This document shows, one piece after another, positions 1 to 5,914 of a DNA stretch of 5,914 bases. The notes beneath the pieces are model-generated. The model did no database searches. It saw only the letters and a program-made list of their open reading frames with translations, and was not told where the DNA came from. This DNA is from Planctomycetota bacterium (GTDB lineage Bacteria > Planctomycetota > Planctomycetia > Pirellulales > Pirellulaceae), in assembly GCA_023417165.1 (NCBI GenBank), contig JAEZGD010000566.1, positions 1 to 5,914 on the forward strand. The letters are read 5' to 3'. Every line of letters starts with the position of its first letter. Within the stretch, counting starts at the first letter, position 1. A program made the translations under genes and the position numbers.

Positions 1-2
1 CT

Positions 3-989
3 CCAGAGCCCACCCCCGCCAAGACGCCCGCTCCCGGGCCCAGTTCGTCTTCGGCTTCGCGCGCCGGCATCGTGCTGGAATCGCCTGGCTATATCACGCC
101 AACGCATCGCATTCTGGTCAGTCCCAAAGTCAGCGGCATGCTGGTAAAGCTGAACATTGAAGAAGGCATGCGGATGAAAGTGGGCGACACACTGGGCGTG
201 ATCGAAAGCGTCGAATACGAGGCTGACGTCGCGCGGGCCAAGGCCCTGCTGGCGGTGGCGGAACAGAAATCGCTAGAACTGGAACGCGGCAGCCGCAAGG
301 AAGAAATCGATCGCGCCAAGGCGGAGTTGGGCGAAGCCAAAGCCCGGCTCACGCAACTCGATGCCGACTATCAGCGCGCGGCCAAGCTATCAAAGGTGGG
401 CGGCGTGTCGGTGGCGGAACTCGATGCGGCTTCGGCCGCGTTTGAATCGCAAAAACGCCGTATTGACGCCCTGAGCTTTGCGCTCGATCTGCTGGAAGAG
501 GGTCCGCGCGTCGAGCGCAAAGCCCTCGCTAAGGCCGAAGTGCAGCAAGCGAAGGCCGATCTGGTCAAGGCCGAGTGGCGACTCGATAGTTGCACCATTC
601 GCTCGCCGATCAGCGGCACGATCCTGCGGAAGAATGCCGAGGAAGGCAACATCGTCAATCCAATTGCCTTCAATGGTTCGTTCAGTGTCTGCGAAATCGC
701 CGACCTGGCTGACCTGGAAGTCGACCTGACCATTCAGGAACGTGACATCTCAAAGGTGTTTCAAGGGCAGCGCTGCAAGGTGCGCGCAAACGCTTATCAA
801 AATCGCGTCTACGAAGGCTATGTCTCGCGCTTGATGCCGATCGCCGACCGTGCCAAGGGCGCTGTGCCCGTCCGCGTCAAAGTGACCGTGCCTGCGGACG
901 AGGAAGGCGTTTACCTGAAGCCCGACATGAGCTGCGTCGTGACGTTCTATGCCAAGAGCGATGCCCCGGCGACGGCAAAGATGGATTAA
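3..989 (+). CDS. HlyD-family periplasmic adaptor subunit, 5' partial
   Basis: This is the adaptor (membrane fusion protein) of an efflux or ABC export system; such proteins bridge an inner-membrane transporter to the periplasm or outer membrane. The frame is open to the left edge, so a GTG at 72 is unlikely to be the true start. The 23 extra residues are Pro/Ser-rich, like the linker after an N-terminal membrane anchor that lies outside the window. Over the 328 visible residues, the first half of a biotinyl-lipoyl domain is at about 34-72 (SPKVSGMLVKLNIEEGMRMK). A long Ala/Glu/Lys-rich coiled-coil hairpin follows at about 73-195, containing RGSRKEEIDRAKAEL. The second lipoyl half is at about 199-222 (IRSPISGTI), and a beta-barrel region runs from about 236 to 320. 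The gene lies upstream of an ATPase and two permeases, so it probably supplies their adaptor, although a promoter separates them. The substrate is unknown. The family call is firm; the subtype (MacA- or DevB-like) is not. Confidence 0.9.
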   Translation, partial: PEPTPAKTPAPGPSSSSASRAGIVLESPGYITPTHRILVSPKVSGMLVKLNIEEGMRMKVGDTLGVIESVEYEADVARAKALLAVAEQKSLELERGSRKEEIDRAKAELGEAKARLTQLDADYQRAAKLSKVGGVSVAELDAASAAFESQKRRIDALSFALDLLEEGPRVERKALAKAEVQQAKADLVKAEWRLDSCTIRSPISGTILRKNAEEGNIVNPIAFNGSFSVCEIADLADLEVDLTIQERDISKVFQGQRCKVRANAYQNRVYEGYVSRLMPIADRAKGAVPVRVKVTVPADEEGVYLKPDMSCVVTFYAKSDAPATAKMD

Positions 990-1048
990 CTGTCGTTGAT
1001 GCGAAATTAGGCAACTCTGTGTTCGTGGGCGACGAAGTCGTAAGAAAT

Positions 1049-1059
1049 TGTTGACAACA
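1049..1059. promoter_or_regulatory. 11-bp palindrome over the -35 box, possible operator
   Basis: TGTTGACAACA is a perfect inverted repeat (TGTTG, central A, CAACA) that covers the whole TTGACA -35 element. A symmetric site here would suit a dimeric repressor that blocks RNA polymerase. The symmetry is visible directly; the operator role is inference. The half-sites are only 5 bp, and TTGACA followed by AC makes part of the symmetry by itself, so chance is a real alternative. No regulator gene lies in the window. Confidence 0.25.
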
Positions 1060-1079
1060 CACACCGCCTGCGATACGAT
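1051..1079 (+). promoter_or_regulatory. Sigma70-type promoter of the leader and ABC genes
   Basis: The -35 box TTGACA (1051-1056) matches the housekeeping consensus exactly. It is followed by an ideal 17-bp spacer and the -10 box TACGAT (1074-1079), which matches four of six consensus positions including the key A2 and T6. Transcription would start near 1086, about 25 nt before a well-placed Shine-Dalgarno and short reading frame. The agreement of these independent elements raises confidence. The promoter would let the ATPase and permeases be transcribed without the adaptor. Promoter consensus in planctomycetes is less well tested than in Escherichia coli. Confidence 0.6.
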
Positions 1080-1097
1080 GTGGCCTTGCAATCTTGT

Positions 1098-1103
1098 GAG
1101 GGG
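1098..1103 (+). promoter_or_regulatory. Ribosome-binding site of the leader peptide
   Basis: GAGGGG lies 7 nt before the ATG at 1111; its GAGG part matches the anti-Shine-Dalgarno core at a usable spacing. This is notable because the two permease genes show no comparable site and the ATPase start has only a weak one (TGAGAA). The best ribosome-binding site near a start codon in this region therefore belongs to the 13-codon frame, which supports its being translated. Confidence 0.5.
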
Positions 1104-1110
1104 TTGGCCG

Positions 1111-1152
1111 ATGAAAGTCCCACCCTTATGGTGGTGGAAGGGCCAGGCATAA
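1111..1152 (+). CDS. Putative Trp-rich leader peptide, 13 codons
   Basis: The frame encodes MKVPPLWWWKGQA followed by TAA. It starts with ATG 7 nt after GAGGGG and about 25 nt after the predicted transcription start, which is the classical position for an attenuator or stalling peptide. Two features could slow a ribosome: a Pro-Pro pair (codons 4-5) and three consecutive TGG codons (7-9, 1129-1137). The Trp codons also form the 3' arm of a small hairpin (CCACC 1120-1124 with GGTGG 1130-1134), so a stalled or moving ribosome would change the RNA fold. Trp-rich leaders are known from trp-operon attenuation, but the genes downstream here encode an exporter, not Trp synthesis. An alternative is a drug-sensing stalling peptide like those before some resistance genes. 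A frame this short can arise by chance; the combined promoter, ribosome-binding site and codon content argue against that but do not prove translation. Confidence 0.5.
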   Translation: MKVPPLWWWKGQA

Positions 1153-1266
1153 TTTCTCACGGCTGCATGTTGTTATGAATGTCGTCCTGAATCAGTAAGT
1201 GCAGCTTGTGACGTGACTTAAAGTTTGTTGGCGGGATTGAGATCATAACGAAAAAGCCAGGCATAA
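1142..1266. repeat. Direct repeat pair GCCAGGCATAA in the leader
   Basis: GCCAGGCATAA occurs at 1142-1152 and again at 1256-1266, 114 bp apart. The first copy forms the end and stop codon of the putative leader peptide; the second sits 71 bases before the ATPase ATG. The identity is seen directly. Whether the pair is functional (protein or RNA binding, remnant of a small duplication) is unknown, and the sequence around the copies does not match. Confidence 0.4.
1157..1211 (+). promoter_or_regulatory. RNA stem-loop after the leader peptide
   Basis: GCTGCA (1162-1167) pairs with TGCAGC (1200-1205), and the flanking TCAC (1157-1160) pairs with GTGA (1208-1211). An internal mismatch, G1161 opposite T1206-T1207, separates the two helices and could be partly closed by a G-U pair. 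The result is about 10 bp around a 32-nt loop, beginning 5 nt after the leader stop codon, so a ribosome at or near the stop would cover its 5' arm. There is no U-run after it, so it is not an intrinsic terminator as seen; a switch, pause or Rho-linked element fits better. The role is inferred. Confidence 0.4.
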
Positions 1267-1337
1267 AAGTGCTTTAAGCGTGATCGGGCGGAGTGGTCGC
1301 ATTTTTGAATTTCAAGGCAGCGGTTGAGAACCTTGCG

Positions 1338-2036
1338 ATGGGCGAGACCTGTGTCGAAGTAAGCGAAGTCCATAAGTTCTTCCAGCGCGGTAGCGAGCGG
1401 ATCGACGTGCTGAAGGGCCTGTCGATGTCGGTCGGCGAAGGCGAGTTTCTGGCGCTGATGGGGCCCAGCGGCTCCGGCAAGACTACGCTGCTGAACTTGA
1501 TCGCCGGGCTCGATTCGCCGAGCACCGGCACGGTGCGCGTCCGCGACGAATTGATCTCCAAGATGAGTGAAGGTCAGCTCGCAAGCTGGCGCACGCGCAA
1601 CCTGGGCTTCATCTTCCAGTTCTATCACCTGCTGCCTGTGCTCTCGGCGTTTCGCAATGTCGAGATGCCGCTGCTGCTGCTGCCGCTTTCGGCCGCACAA
1701 CGCCGCCAGCAAGTGCTGACCGCCCTCGACATCGTCGGCCTGGGCGATCGCGTTCATCACCGCCCTGGGCAACTTTCGGGCGGTCAGCAGCAACGCGTCG
1801 GCATCGCCAGGGCGATCGTCACCGATCCGGCGCTGATCGTGGCCGACGAACCGACGGGTGACCTTGATGCGAAATCGGCGGAAGAAATCCTAGACCTGTT
1901 GTGCGAGCTGCGCACTGAATTGCGCAAGACCATCATCATGGTGACGCACGATCCGCGCGCCGCGCAGCGCGCCGATCGCATCCTGTATTTGGATAAGGGG
2001 CAGTTGGTGAAGGATTCGCCGCTGGCGATGGCATAA
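1338..2036 (+). CDS. ABC transporter ATP-binding protein, LolD/MacB type
   Basis: This cytoplasmic ATPase powers an FtsX/MacB-type exporter by ATP-driven dimerisation. Counting from the ATG at 1338 (232 residues), all nucleotide-binding motifs are intact: Walker A GPSGSGKT (42-49), Q-loop Gln94 ([10 protein letters not shown]), signature LSGGQQQRV (146-154), Walker B LIVADE (166-171), D-loop GDLD (174-177) and switch His204 (MVTHD). The length, and DEPTGDLD rather than DEPTSALD, are typical of LolD/MacB/FtsE ATPases. The start is uncertain. GTG at 1293 and TTG at 1305 are in frame, and GGAG (1290-1293) could serve the TTG. ATG 1338 was chosen because the family fold begins within a few residues of it ([11 protein letters not shown]); an in-frame stop at 1281-1283 limits any extension. 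The permeases follow at 45 nt and then 9 nt, so these three genes are probably one transcript. No key residue is missing. The transported substrate is not evident. Confidence 0.93.
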   Translation: MGETCVEVSEVHKFFQRGSERIDVLKGLSMSVGEGEFLALMGPSGSGKTTLLNLIAGLDSPSTGTVRVRDELISKMSEGQLASWRTRNLGFIFQFYHLLPVLSAFRNVEMPLLLLPLSAAQRRQQVLTALDIVGLGDRVHHRPGQLSGGQQQRVGIARAIVTDPALIVADEPTGDLDAKSAEEILDLLCELRTELRKTIIMVTHDPRAAQRADRILYLDKGQLVKDSPLAMA

Positions 2037-2081
2037 TTTGCGACCAACATCAGGCGGCACAAGACAAGCGGCCACACTTCC

Positions 2082-3338
2082 ATGCAATTCTTGTTCATCA
2101 TCTGGGACAACATTCGCCGCAACGTCACGCGCACCGCGCTGACGGCGCTCGGCACCATGATGCTGGTGATTGTCGTCACTGGCGTCTGGTCGATTCTGGA
2201 ATTTCTGAACGAAGTCACCAGCGAAAAGTCCATCAACGTCAAGGCGATCATCACCGAACGCTGGCGCATGCCTAGCCAGATGCCGTATGCCTATGGCGCG
2301 GCCCTTCAAGAAGGCGCCGCACGCGAACCCGGTGATATTCGTCCGCAAGACTACATGAGTTGGACGTTCTATGGCGGCAGCTTAACCAGCAATGCCAAAG
2401 AACGAACGATGGATAACTCGATGTTCGTGATTTGCATGGAGCCGGAAAAGCTGCTCACGATGATGGACGAGCTAGATAGTCTCAAAGGCCAAGAGTTGCA
2501 AGACTTCACCGCCTTGGTCGAAAAGCTCAAGCAGAATCAACTCGGCGTCATTGTCGGTAAAGCGAAGCTCAAGCAGCTACAAAAGAAAGTCGGCGATCGA
2601 ATTGTCCTGTATGGCTTCAACTATAAGGACATCAATCTTGAACTGGAAATCCTCGGCACTTTTCCAGGCAAACGATACGATCAAAGCTCGGTCGTCAATA
2701 TCGACTATTTCAATCGGTCGCTGTTCGATGCGTATCCGCTAACGCATCAGGGACAGAAACATCCCTTGGCCGACAAGAGCATGAACCTGTTTTGGATCAA
2801 AACCGCCAACACCAATCAGTTCACGCAAGTCGCCGACCAAATCATGAACTCGCCGACATTTGCGAGCCCGGCCGTTAAGGTCGAGACCGCGTCTTCGGCA
2901 GTGGCTTCGTTCTTAGAAGCCTATCGCGATATCTTTTTTGCGGCGAGGTACCTGCTGGTGCCTTCAATCATCATTACGTTATCTGTCATTATCTCGAATT
3001 CGATCAGCATCAGCGTGCGCGAACGCAGGCTGGAGTTCGCCATTATGAAGGTGCTGGGCTTTCGGCCGTGGCAAATCCTGCTGTTGGTGCTGGGCGAATC
3101 GCTGCTGATCGGCGGCATCTCGGGTTTGGTGAGTGCAGGCGGCGCCTATTACCTTGTTAACGAGGTCTTCGGCGGTATTCCCTTCCCCATCGCGTTCTTT
3201 CCTGCTTTCAGCATTTCGAAGTGGGCGCCGTGGTGGGGGCTCGCTATTGGCACGGGGGCGGCTCTCGCTGGCAGTATGCTGCCCGCCATCGATGCCTGTC
3301 GTGTGCGCGTGGCGGAAGTTTTTGGTCGCGTGGGCTAG
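2082..3338 (+). CDS. FtsX/MacB-type ABC transporter permease (first)
   Basis: This inner-membrane subunit of the exporter has 418 residues and the four-helix FtsX/MacB plan. Helix 1 is at about 18-42, preceded by the basic [15 protein letters not shown] segment typical of the family. A large periplasmic domain spans about 43-285. Three C-terminal helices lie at about 288-312, 331-357 and 384-403. Between helices 2 and 3, [15 protein letters not shown] (313-327) is the coupling segment that contacts the ATPase. The periplasmic domain starts with an unusual segment ([16 protein letters not shown]) that I associate with planctomycete homologues rather than with Escherichia coli MacB or LolC/E; this is recollection, not a search. 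The ATG follows the ATPase stop by 45 nt and has no Shine-Dalgarno site close by, yet the protein begins as expected for the family. It probably pairs with the second permease as a heterodimer. Confidence 0.9.
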   Translation: MQFLFIIWDNIRRNVTRTALTALGTMMLVIVVTGVWSILEFLNEVTSEKSINVKAIITERWRMPSQMPYAYGAALQEGAAREPGDIRPQDYMSWTFYGGSLTSNAKERTMDNSMFVICMEPEKLLTMMDELDSLKGQELQDFTALVEKLKQNQLGVIVGKAKLKQLQKKVGDRIVLYGFNYKDINLELEILGTFPGKRYDQSSVVNIDYFNRSLFDAYPLTHQGQKHPLADKSMNLFWIKTANTNQFTQVADQIMNSPTFASPAVKVETASSAVASFLEAYRDIFFAARYLLVPSIIITLSVIISNSISISVRERRLEFAIMKVLGFRPWQILLLVLGESLLIGGISGLVSAGGAYYLVNEVFGGIPFPIAFFPAFSISKWAPWWGLAIGTGAALAGSMLPAIDACRVRVAEVFGRVG

Positions 3339-3347
3339 ACCGTACAT

Positions 3348-4766
3348 ATGCAACAGCTTCTTCAGATAGTCTCGCGTCTATCCGACTCTATGGGCATCTC
3401 GCCGTGGATCTGGATTCCGCTAGTAATTTGCATCGCCATTACGCTCGGCATGCTGGTGCTCGGCAAGGTGCCCCCTTCGTATGTCCTGGGCAACCTGGCC
3501 GTGCGCTGGCGAACGACCTTTATGACGGCGCTGGCCTTTGCGCTGGTCATGTGCCTGCTGACATTTATGCTGGCGTTTGTGAATGGCATGTATGCGTTGA
3601 CCAAAGCGAGCGGCCATCCTGAGAATGTGATGATTCTCTCGGAAGGTTCGACGGACGAAGGCTTCAGTAACCTCGGCTATGGCGACGTGAGCGATATCGA
3701 AAGCCAGCCAGGCATCGTGCGCTTGAACGACCGCCCACTCGTCAGCCGCGAGACGTATCTGGTCGTGGCTCAATTGCTTCCCAATGCTGGGCAAGGGCGT
3801 CCTAATAAACGCTTTCTGCAACTTCGCGGTATTGATGATCCGATTAAGGCCGCTGCCGTTCACGGGATTCAGCTGTACGAGGGGGGGCAATGGTTTTCAG
3901 ATGCAGGTGTGCGTGAGACCGACGCCGATGGCCGCGCCCAGGTGGAAGTGGTAATCGGCGAAGGAATCGCCAGGCAGATGTGGCAAGACCGCCAGCCGGT
4001 GCCAGAAAGCGGCGTGCTTTCCAATATTAAACAGATGCTGATGCCTGCCTCAGAAACGCAGGAAAAGACGCGTCTCGAGCCTGGCGATACCTTTGAACTG
4101 AACGATCGCACCTGGGTTGTCGCTGGCGTGATGCGGTCCTCTGGTTCCACTTTCGATTCCGAACTGTGGGCAAAGAACGCGCTCTTGGGACCGATGTTCG
4201 GCAAAGAGTCGTATACCACACTGGTGGCTCGTACCGCTTCCGCGAAAGAGGCGACCGAACTGCAGCAATACTTTGTAAATCAATACACCAAGAGCGCCGT
4301 GGCGGCGCAGGTCGAGACCGACTACTTCGCCAGCCTCTCGGAAACCAACTTGCAATTCTTGGTGGCGATTGGCGTGGTGACGTTCTTCATGGCCATTGGT
4401 GGGCTGTTCGGCGTCATGAACACGATGTATGCCGCCATCAGTCAGCGCATCAAGGATATTGGCGTGCTACGACTGCTGGGCTTTCGCCGGCGTCATATCC
4501 TGGCGACATTCCTATTAGAGTCCGTGCTGATTGGCCTGGTCGGCGGCGTGCTTGGCTGTGCAATTGGTTCGCTCTGCGATGGCTGGACCGCCAACAGCAT
4601 CGTCAGCGGCGGCCCTGGCGGTGGTAAATTTGTCGTGTTGAAGCTCACGGTCGATGCGCAGATTATTGCAGTCGGTCTGTTGCTCACGTTCGTTATGGGC
4701 TTGCTCGGCGGCTTGCTACCTTCGCTGCGCGCGATGCGCATGACGGCGCTCGAGACCTTGCGTTAG
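3348..4766 (+). CDS. FtsX/MacB-type ABC transporter permease (second), extra N-terminal helix
   Basis: This second membrane subunit has 472 residues. It shares the FtsX plan with its neighbour but differs clearly in sequence. A periplasmic domain spans about 81-333, and three C-terminal helices lie at about 336-362, 384-409 and 438-462. The coupling segment RIKDIGVLRLLGFRR is near 367-381. Unlike the usual four-helix permease it carries an additional hydrophobic segment at 19-39 (WIWIPLVICIAITLGMLVLG) before the canonical first helix at 57-80, giving five predicted helices and an N-terminus that should face the periplasm. The link between these two helices contains YVLGNLAVRWRTT, which resembles the usual start of such permeases, so the extra helix looks like an N-terminal addition. 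A Gly-rich loop (SGGPGGGK) follows helix 4. It begins 9 nt after the first permease stop, without a visible ribosome-binding site, so translation is probably coupled. Function beyond export is unknown. Confidence 0.9.
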   Translation: MQQLLQIVSRLSDSMGISPWIWIPLVICIAITLGMLVLGKVPPSYVLGNLAVRWRTTFMTALAFALVMCLLTFMLAFVNGMYALTKASGHPENVMILSEGSTDEGFSNLGYGDVSDIESQPGIVRLNDRPLVSRETYLVVAQLLPNAGQGRPNKRFLQLRGIDDPIKAAAVHGIQLYEGGQWFSDAGVRETDADGRAQVEVVIGEGIARQMWQDRQPVPESGVLSNIKQMLMPASETQEKTRLEPGDTFELNDRTWVVAGVMRSSGSTFDSELWAKNALLGPMFGKESYTTLVARTASAKEATELQQYFVNQYTKSAVAAQVETDYFASLSETNLQFLVAIGVVTFFMAIGGLFGVMNTMYAAISQRIKDIGVLRLLGFRRRHILATFLLESVLIGLVGGVLGCAIGSLCDGWTANSIVSGGPGGGKFVVLKLTVDAQIIAVGLLLTFVMGLLGGLLPSLRAMRMTALETLR

Positions 4767-4770
4767 ACGG

Positions 4771-4785
4771 CTCGTGCGTCACGAG
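4771..4785. terminator. Short palindrome between convergent genes, possible weak terminator
   Basis: CTCGTG (4771-4776), CGT loop, CACGAG (4780-4785) forms a perfect 6-bp stem with a 3-nt loop in the junction between the second permease and the - strand gene, overlapping the latter's stop codon. An alternative stem pairs GCGTC (4776-4780) with GACGC (4787-4791). The position suits a bidirectional stop signal, but neither strand has a T-run and the stem is short, so intrinsic termination is doubtful. Confidence 0.25.
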
Positions 4786-5914
4786 GGACGCGCGACGGGA
4801 TCGTCATATTGGCCGCGTTCCAGCAGTTGCCACAGCGGGCGAAGCTGCTCGTTACTGCGACGCGGGAACTCGGCCGAACTGTACGCCACGAGGCTATACA
4901 TCTCCGCCAGGCGCTGCGCCTCGCGTGCCAAAGCCGGCGCTTTACGACCGACTTGCAACGCAAACTCAAGCGGCGTTTGCGATTCATCGCGCGGGCAATT
5001 GTGCTCGCTGCCCCACGCTTCCAACGCGGCAAACGAGTAGTGAATCAGTGTCGTCGCGTCTGTTCGTGCGGCCAAGCCGGTCGCAAATGGATTAGGATAA
5101 TCTGCTAGTTTTCGCGGACGCTTGCCGGTCGCCGCTTGTTCGCTTCCCTCTCGCGTCGCATCGGCGTAGCGTCCCAGCAATCGCTGCCATGCCGCCCATA
5201 GCTCCAGAAGGAATTGACGCCACGCCGTGGCGATCTGTTCGCGATGCCACCACACCAGTGCGGCGATGACGATAGCGAGTAACGCATACACCACCCAGCG
5301 CAGCCAAGGCAATAGTTCCAAGGGATTCGAAGGCAACTGCGGCAGCGATGGTGAACGTGGCGTCGAAGACGTTTGCTGTGACGAAGCCGAGGACGATTGC
5401 TCCTGTTGAGTCTCTTGCGATTGGGCTTGTTCGGCCTCCTTGTTGTTGTCTGTTGACTGCTGTGGCTGCTGCTGCGACGACGAAGGCGCTTCACCTTCGC
5501 CAGGTTTGTCACTGGACTGCTTGCTCTGTTCGCCGGAGTCTTGTTGGCTTTGTTGATTGCTGCGGTCTTCACTCTGCTGCTGGTTCGTCTGTTCGCCGTT
5601 CTGCTCGCGGCCCTGCGGATCAGCCGCATCACCTTGCTTACTCGATACAGTTCGGTCAGCCTGTTTGTCGCCCGGCTTAAGCTTGCTGTGCTCTTGCTGC
5701 TTGTCCTCAATGCCGTCGTTGCCTTGTGCATAACGCGACGTTTGCTTCTGCCCTGGCGAGCCAAATGCGACGGGCAACTTGGCCACCTCGTACTCGGCAG
5801 CCGGGCGAGGAATCATCGCCGCGATCGCGATTGTGCTGACGACCAGCGCGCCGCCTGCGATCAGCCACGCGCTCGTCATCTGCACAGGCATTTCCATCCG
5901 CCGCTGTCGCAAAT
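4779..5914 (-). CDS. DUF4129-type membrane protein with Gln/Ser-rich linker, probably 5' partial
   Basis: The frame reads leftwards and is open to the right edge of the window. Counting from a TTG at 5912, it has 377 residues; ATGs at 5897, 5891 and 5879 are also possible starts. A hydrophobic helix lies at 13-34 (AWLIAGGALVVSTIAIAAM), then a long polar low-complexity stretch at about 55-190 rich in Gln, Ser, Glu and Asp (24 Gln in residues 101-180). A Pro-rich turn and a second helix at about 202-222 follow. The C-terminal helical domain, about 284-365 (LIHYSFAALEAWGSEH, TPLEFALQVG), resembles DUF4129, a domain often found beside or fused to transglutaminase-like proteins and near DUF58 and MoxR-ATPase genes. 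Its biochemical role is unknown. The basic segment LRQRRMEMPVQM just before the first helix looks like a loop between membrane helices, so I expect further helices encoded beyond the window. No obvious Shine-Dalgarno site settles an internal start. The domain assignment is by resemblance. Confidence 0.75.
   Translation of the reverse strand, partial: LRQRRMEMPVQMTSAWLIAGGALVVSTIAIAAMIPRPAAEYEVAKLPVAFGSPGQKQTSRYAQGNDGIEDKQQEHSKLKPGDKQADRTVSSKQGDAADPQGREQNGEQTNQQQSEDRSNQQSQQDSGEQSKQSSDKPGEGEAPSSSQQQPQQSTDNNKEAEQAQSQETQQEQSSSASSQQTSSTPRSPSLPQLPSNPLELLPWLRWVVYALLAIVIAALVWWHREQIATAWRQFLLELWAAWQRLLGRYADATREGSEQAATGKRPRKLADYPNPFATGLAARTDATTLIHYSFAALEAWGSEHNCPRDESQTPLEFALQVGRKAPALAREAQRLAEMYSLVAYSSAEFPRRSNEQLRPLWQLLERGQYDDPVARPS

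Larger units (their letters stand above)
990..1337 (+). promoter_or_regulatory. Intergenic leader region of the ABC ATPase-permease genes
   Basis: These 348 bases lie between the adaptor stop codon and the chosen ATPase start and contain no large credible gene. In order they hold a weak hairpin (TTCGT 1022-1026 with ACGAA 1032-1036, no T-run), a promoter (1051-1079), a Shine-Dalgarno site (1098-1103), a 13-codon Trp-rich reading frame (1111-1152), an interrupted stem-loop (1157-1211), and an AT-richer stretch with a 7-bp inverted repeat (CTTAAAG 1217-1223, CTTTAAG 1272-1278). If transcription starts near 1086, the leader RNA before the ATPase is about 250 nt, unusually long against the 45-nt and 9-nt gaps between the later genes. 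I see no classical intrinsic terminator (GC stem plus U-run). Antisense frames here look like shadows. Confidence 0.6.

Noticed and set aside
1022..1036. Hairpin after the adaptor gene as a terminator
   Set aside because: The stem is 5 bp and no T-run follows; it cannot be called a terminator.
750..1160. Antisense frame of 136 codons covering the adaptor 3' end and the leader
   Set aside because: It is mostly a shadow of the adaptor gene, has His/Arg-rich composition without a recognisable domain, and its start overlaps the promoter and leader peptide.
1175..1198. Seven-codon frame MNVVLNQ in the loop of the leader stem-loop
   Set aside because: It has no Shine-Dalgarno site, is very short and has no unusual codons, so chance explains it.
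1218..1793. Antisense frame of 191 codons opposite the ATPase gene
   Set aside because: It lies opposite a gene with every ABC motif intact, and its Arg/Gln/His-rich product has no recognisable domain.
5400..5600. Repetitive-looking CTGCTG/TTGCTG tracts as a DNA repeat or CRISPR
   Set aside because: There are no regular repeat units or spacers; the pattern is Gln codons of a low-complexity linker read on the opposite strand.
5348..5680. Plus-strand frame of 110 codons opposite the DUF4129-type gene
   Set aside because: Its Leu/Cys/Ala-rich product is the expected reverse reading of the Gln-rich linker.

Overview
The window is GC-rich bacterial DNA with tight coding. It holds an envelope ABC-type export module on the + strand (about 1-4766) and a convergent membrane-anchored DUF4129-type gene on the - strand (4779-5914). 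I infer a planctomycete, probably Pirellulales-like. The reasons are the paired FtsX/MacB-type permeases of unusual sequence downstream of a HlyD-type adaptor, the DUF4129 protein with a long Gln/Ser-rich linker, and the near absence of Shine-Dalgarno sites before the large genes. No marker gene is present, so this is a family-resemblance judgement.

Layout. Bases 3-989 encode most of a periplasmic adaptor (HlyD / membrane-fusion type) whose N-terminus lies before the window. Bases 990-1337 hold no large gene but are not empty. They contain a good sigma70-like promoter (TTGACA, 17 bp, TACGAT), then a strong ribosome-binding site, then a 13-codon reading frame, MKVPPLWWWKGQA, with three consecutive Trp codons after a Pro-Pro pair. 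A 10-bp interrupted stem-loop begins 5 nt after its stop codon. This looks like a leader-peptide regulatory region for the following genes. Next come an ATPase of the LolD/MacB type (1338-2036), a first permease (2082-3338) and a second, different permease with an extra N-terminal membrane segment (3348-4766). The - strand gene ends 12 bp beyond the second permease, with a small palindrome at the junction.

How the genes work together. The ATPase should energise a heterodimer of the two FtsX-type permeases in the inner membrane, and the adaptor should link it to the periplasm or outer membrane, as in MacAB-type or DevBCA-type exporters. The substrate cannot be read from the sequence. The promoter between adaptor and ATPase means that the ATPase-permease genes can be expressed separately from the adaptor, and the Trp-rich leader suggests control by ribosome progress. 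The most interesting part of the window is this leader (1049-1337).
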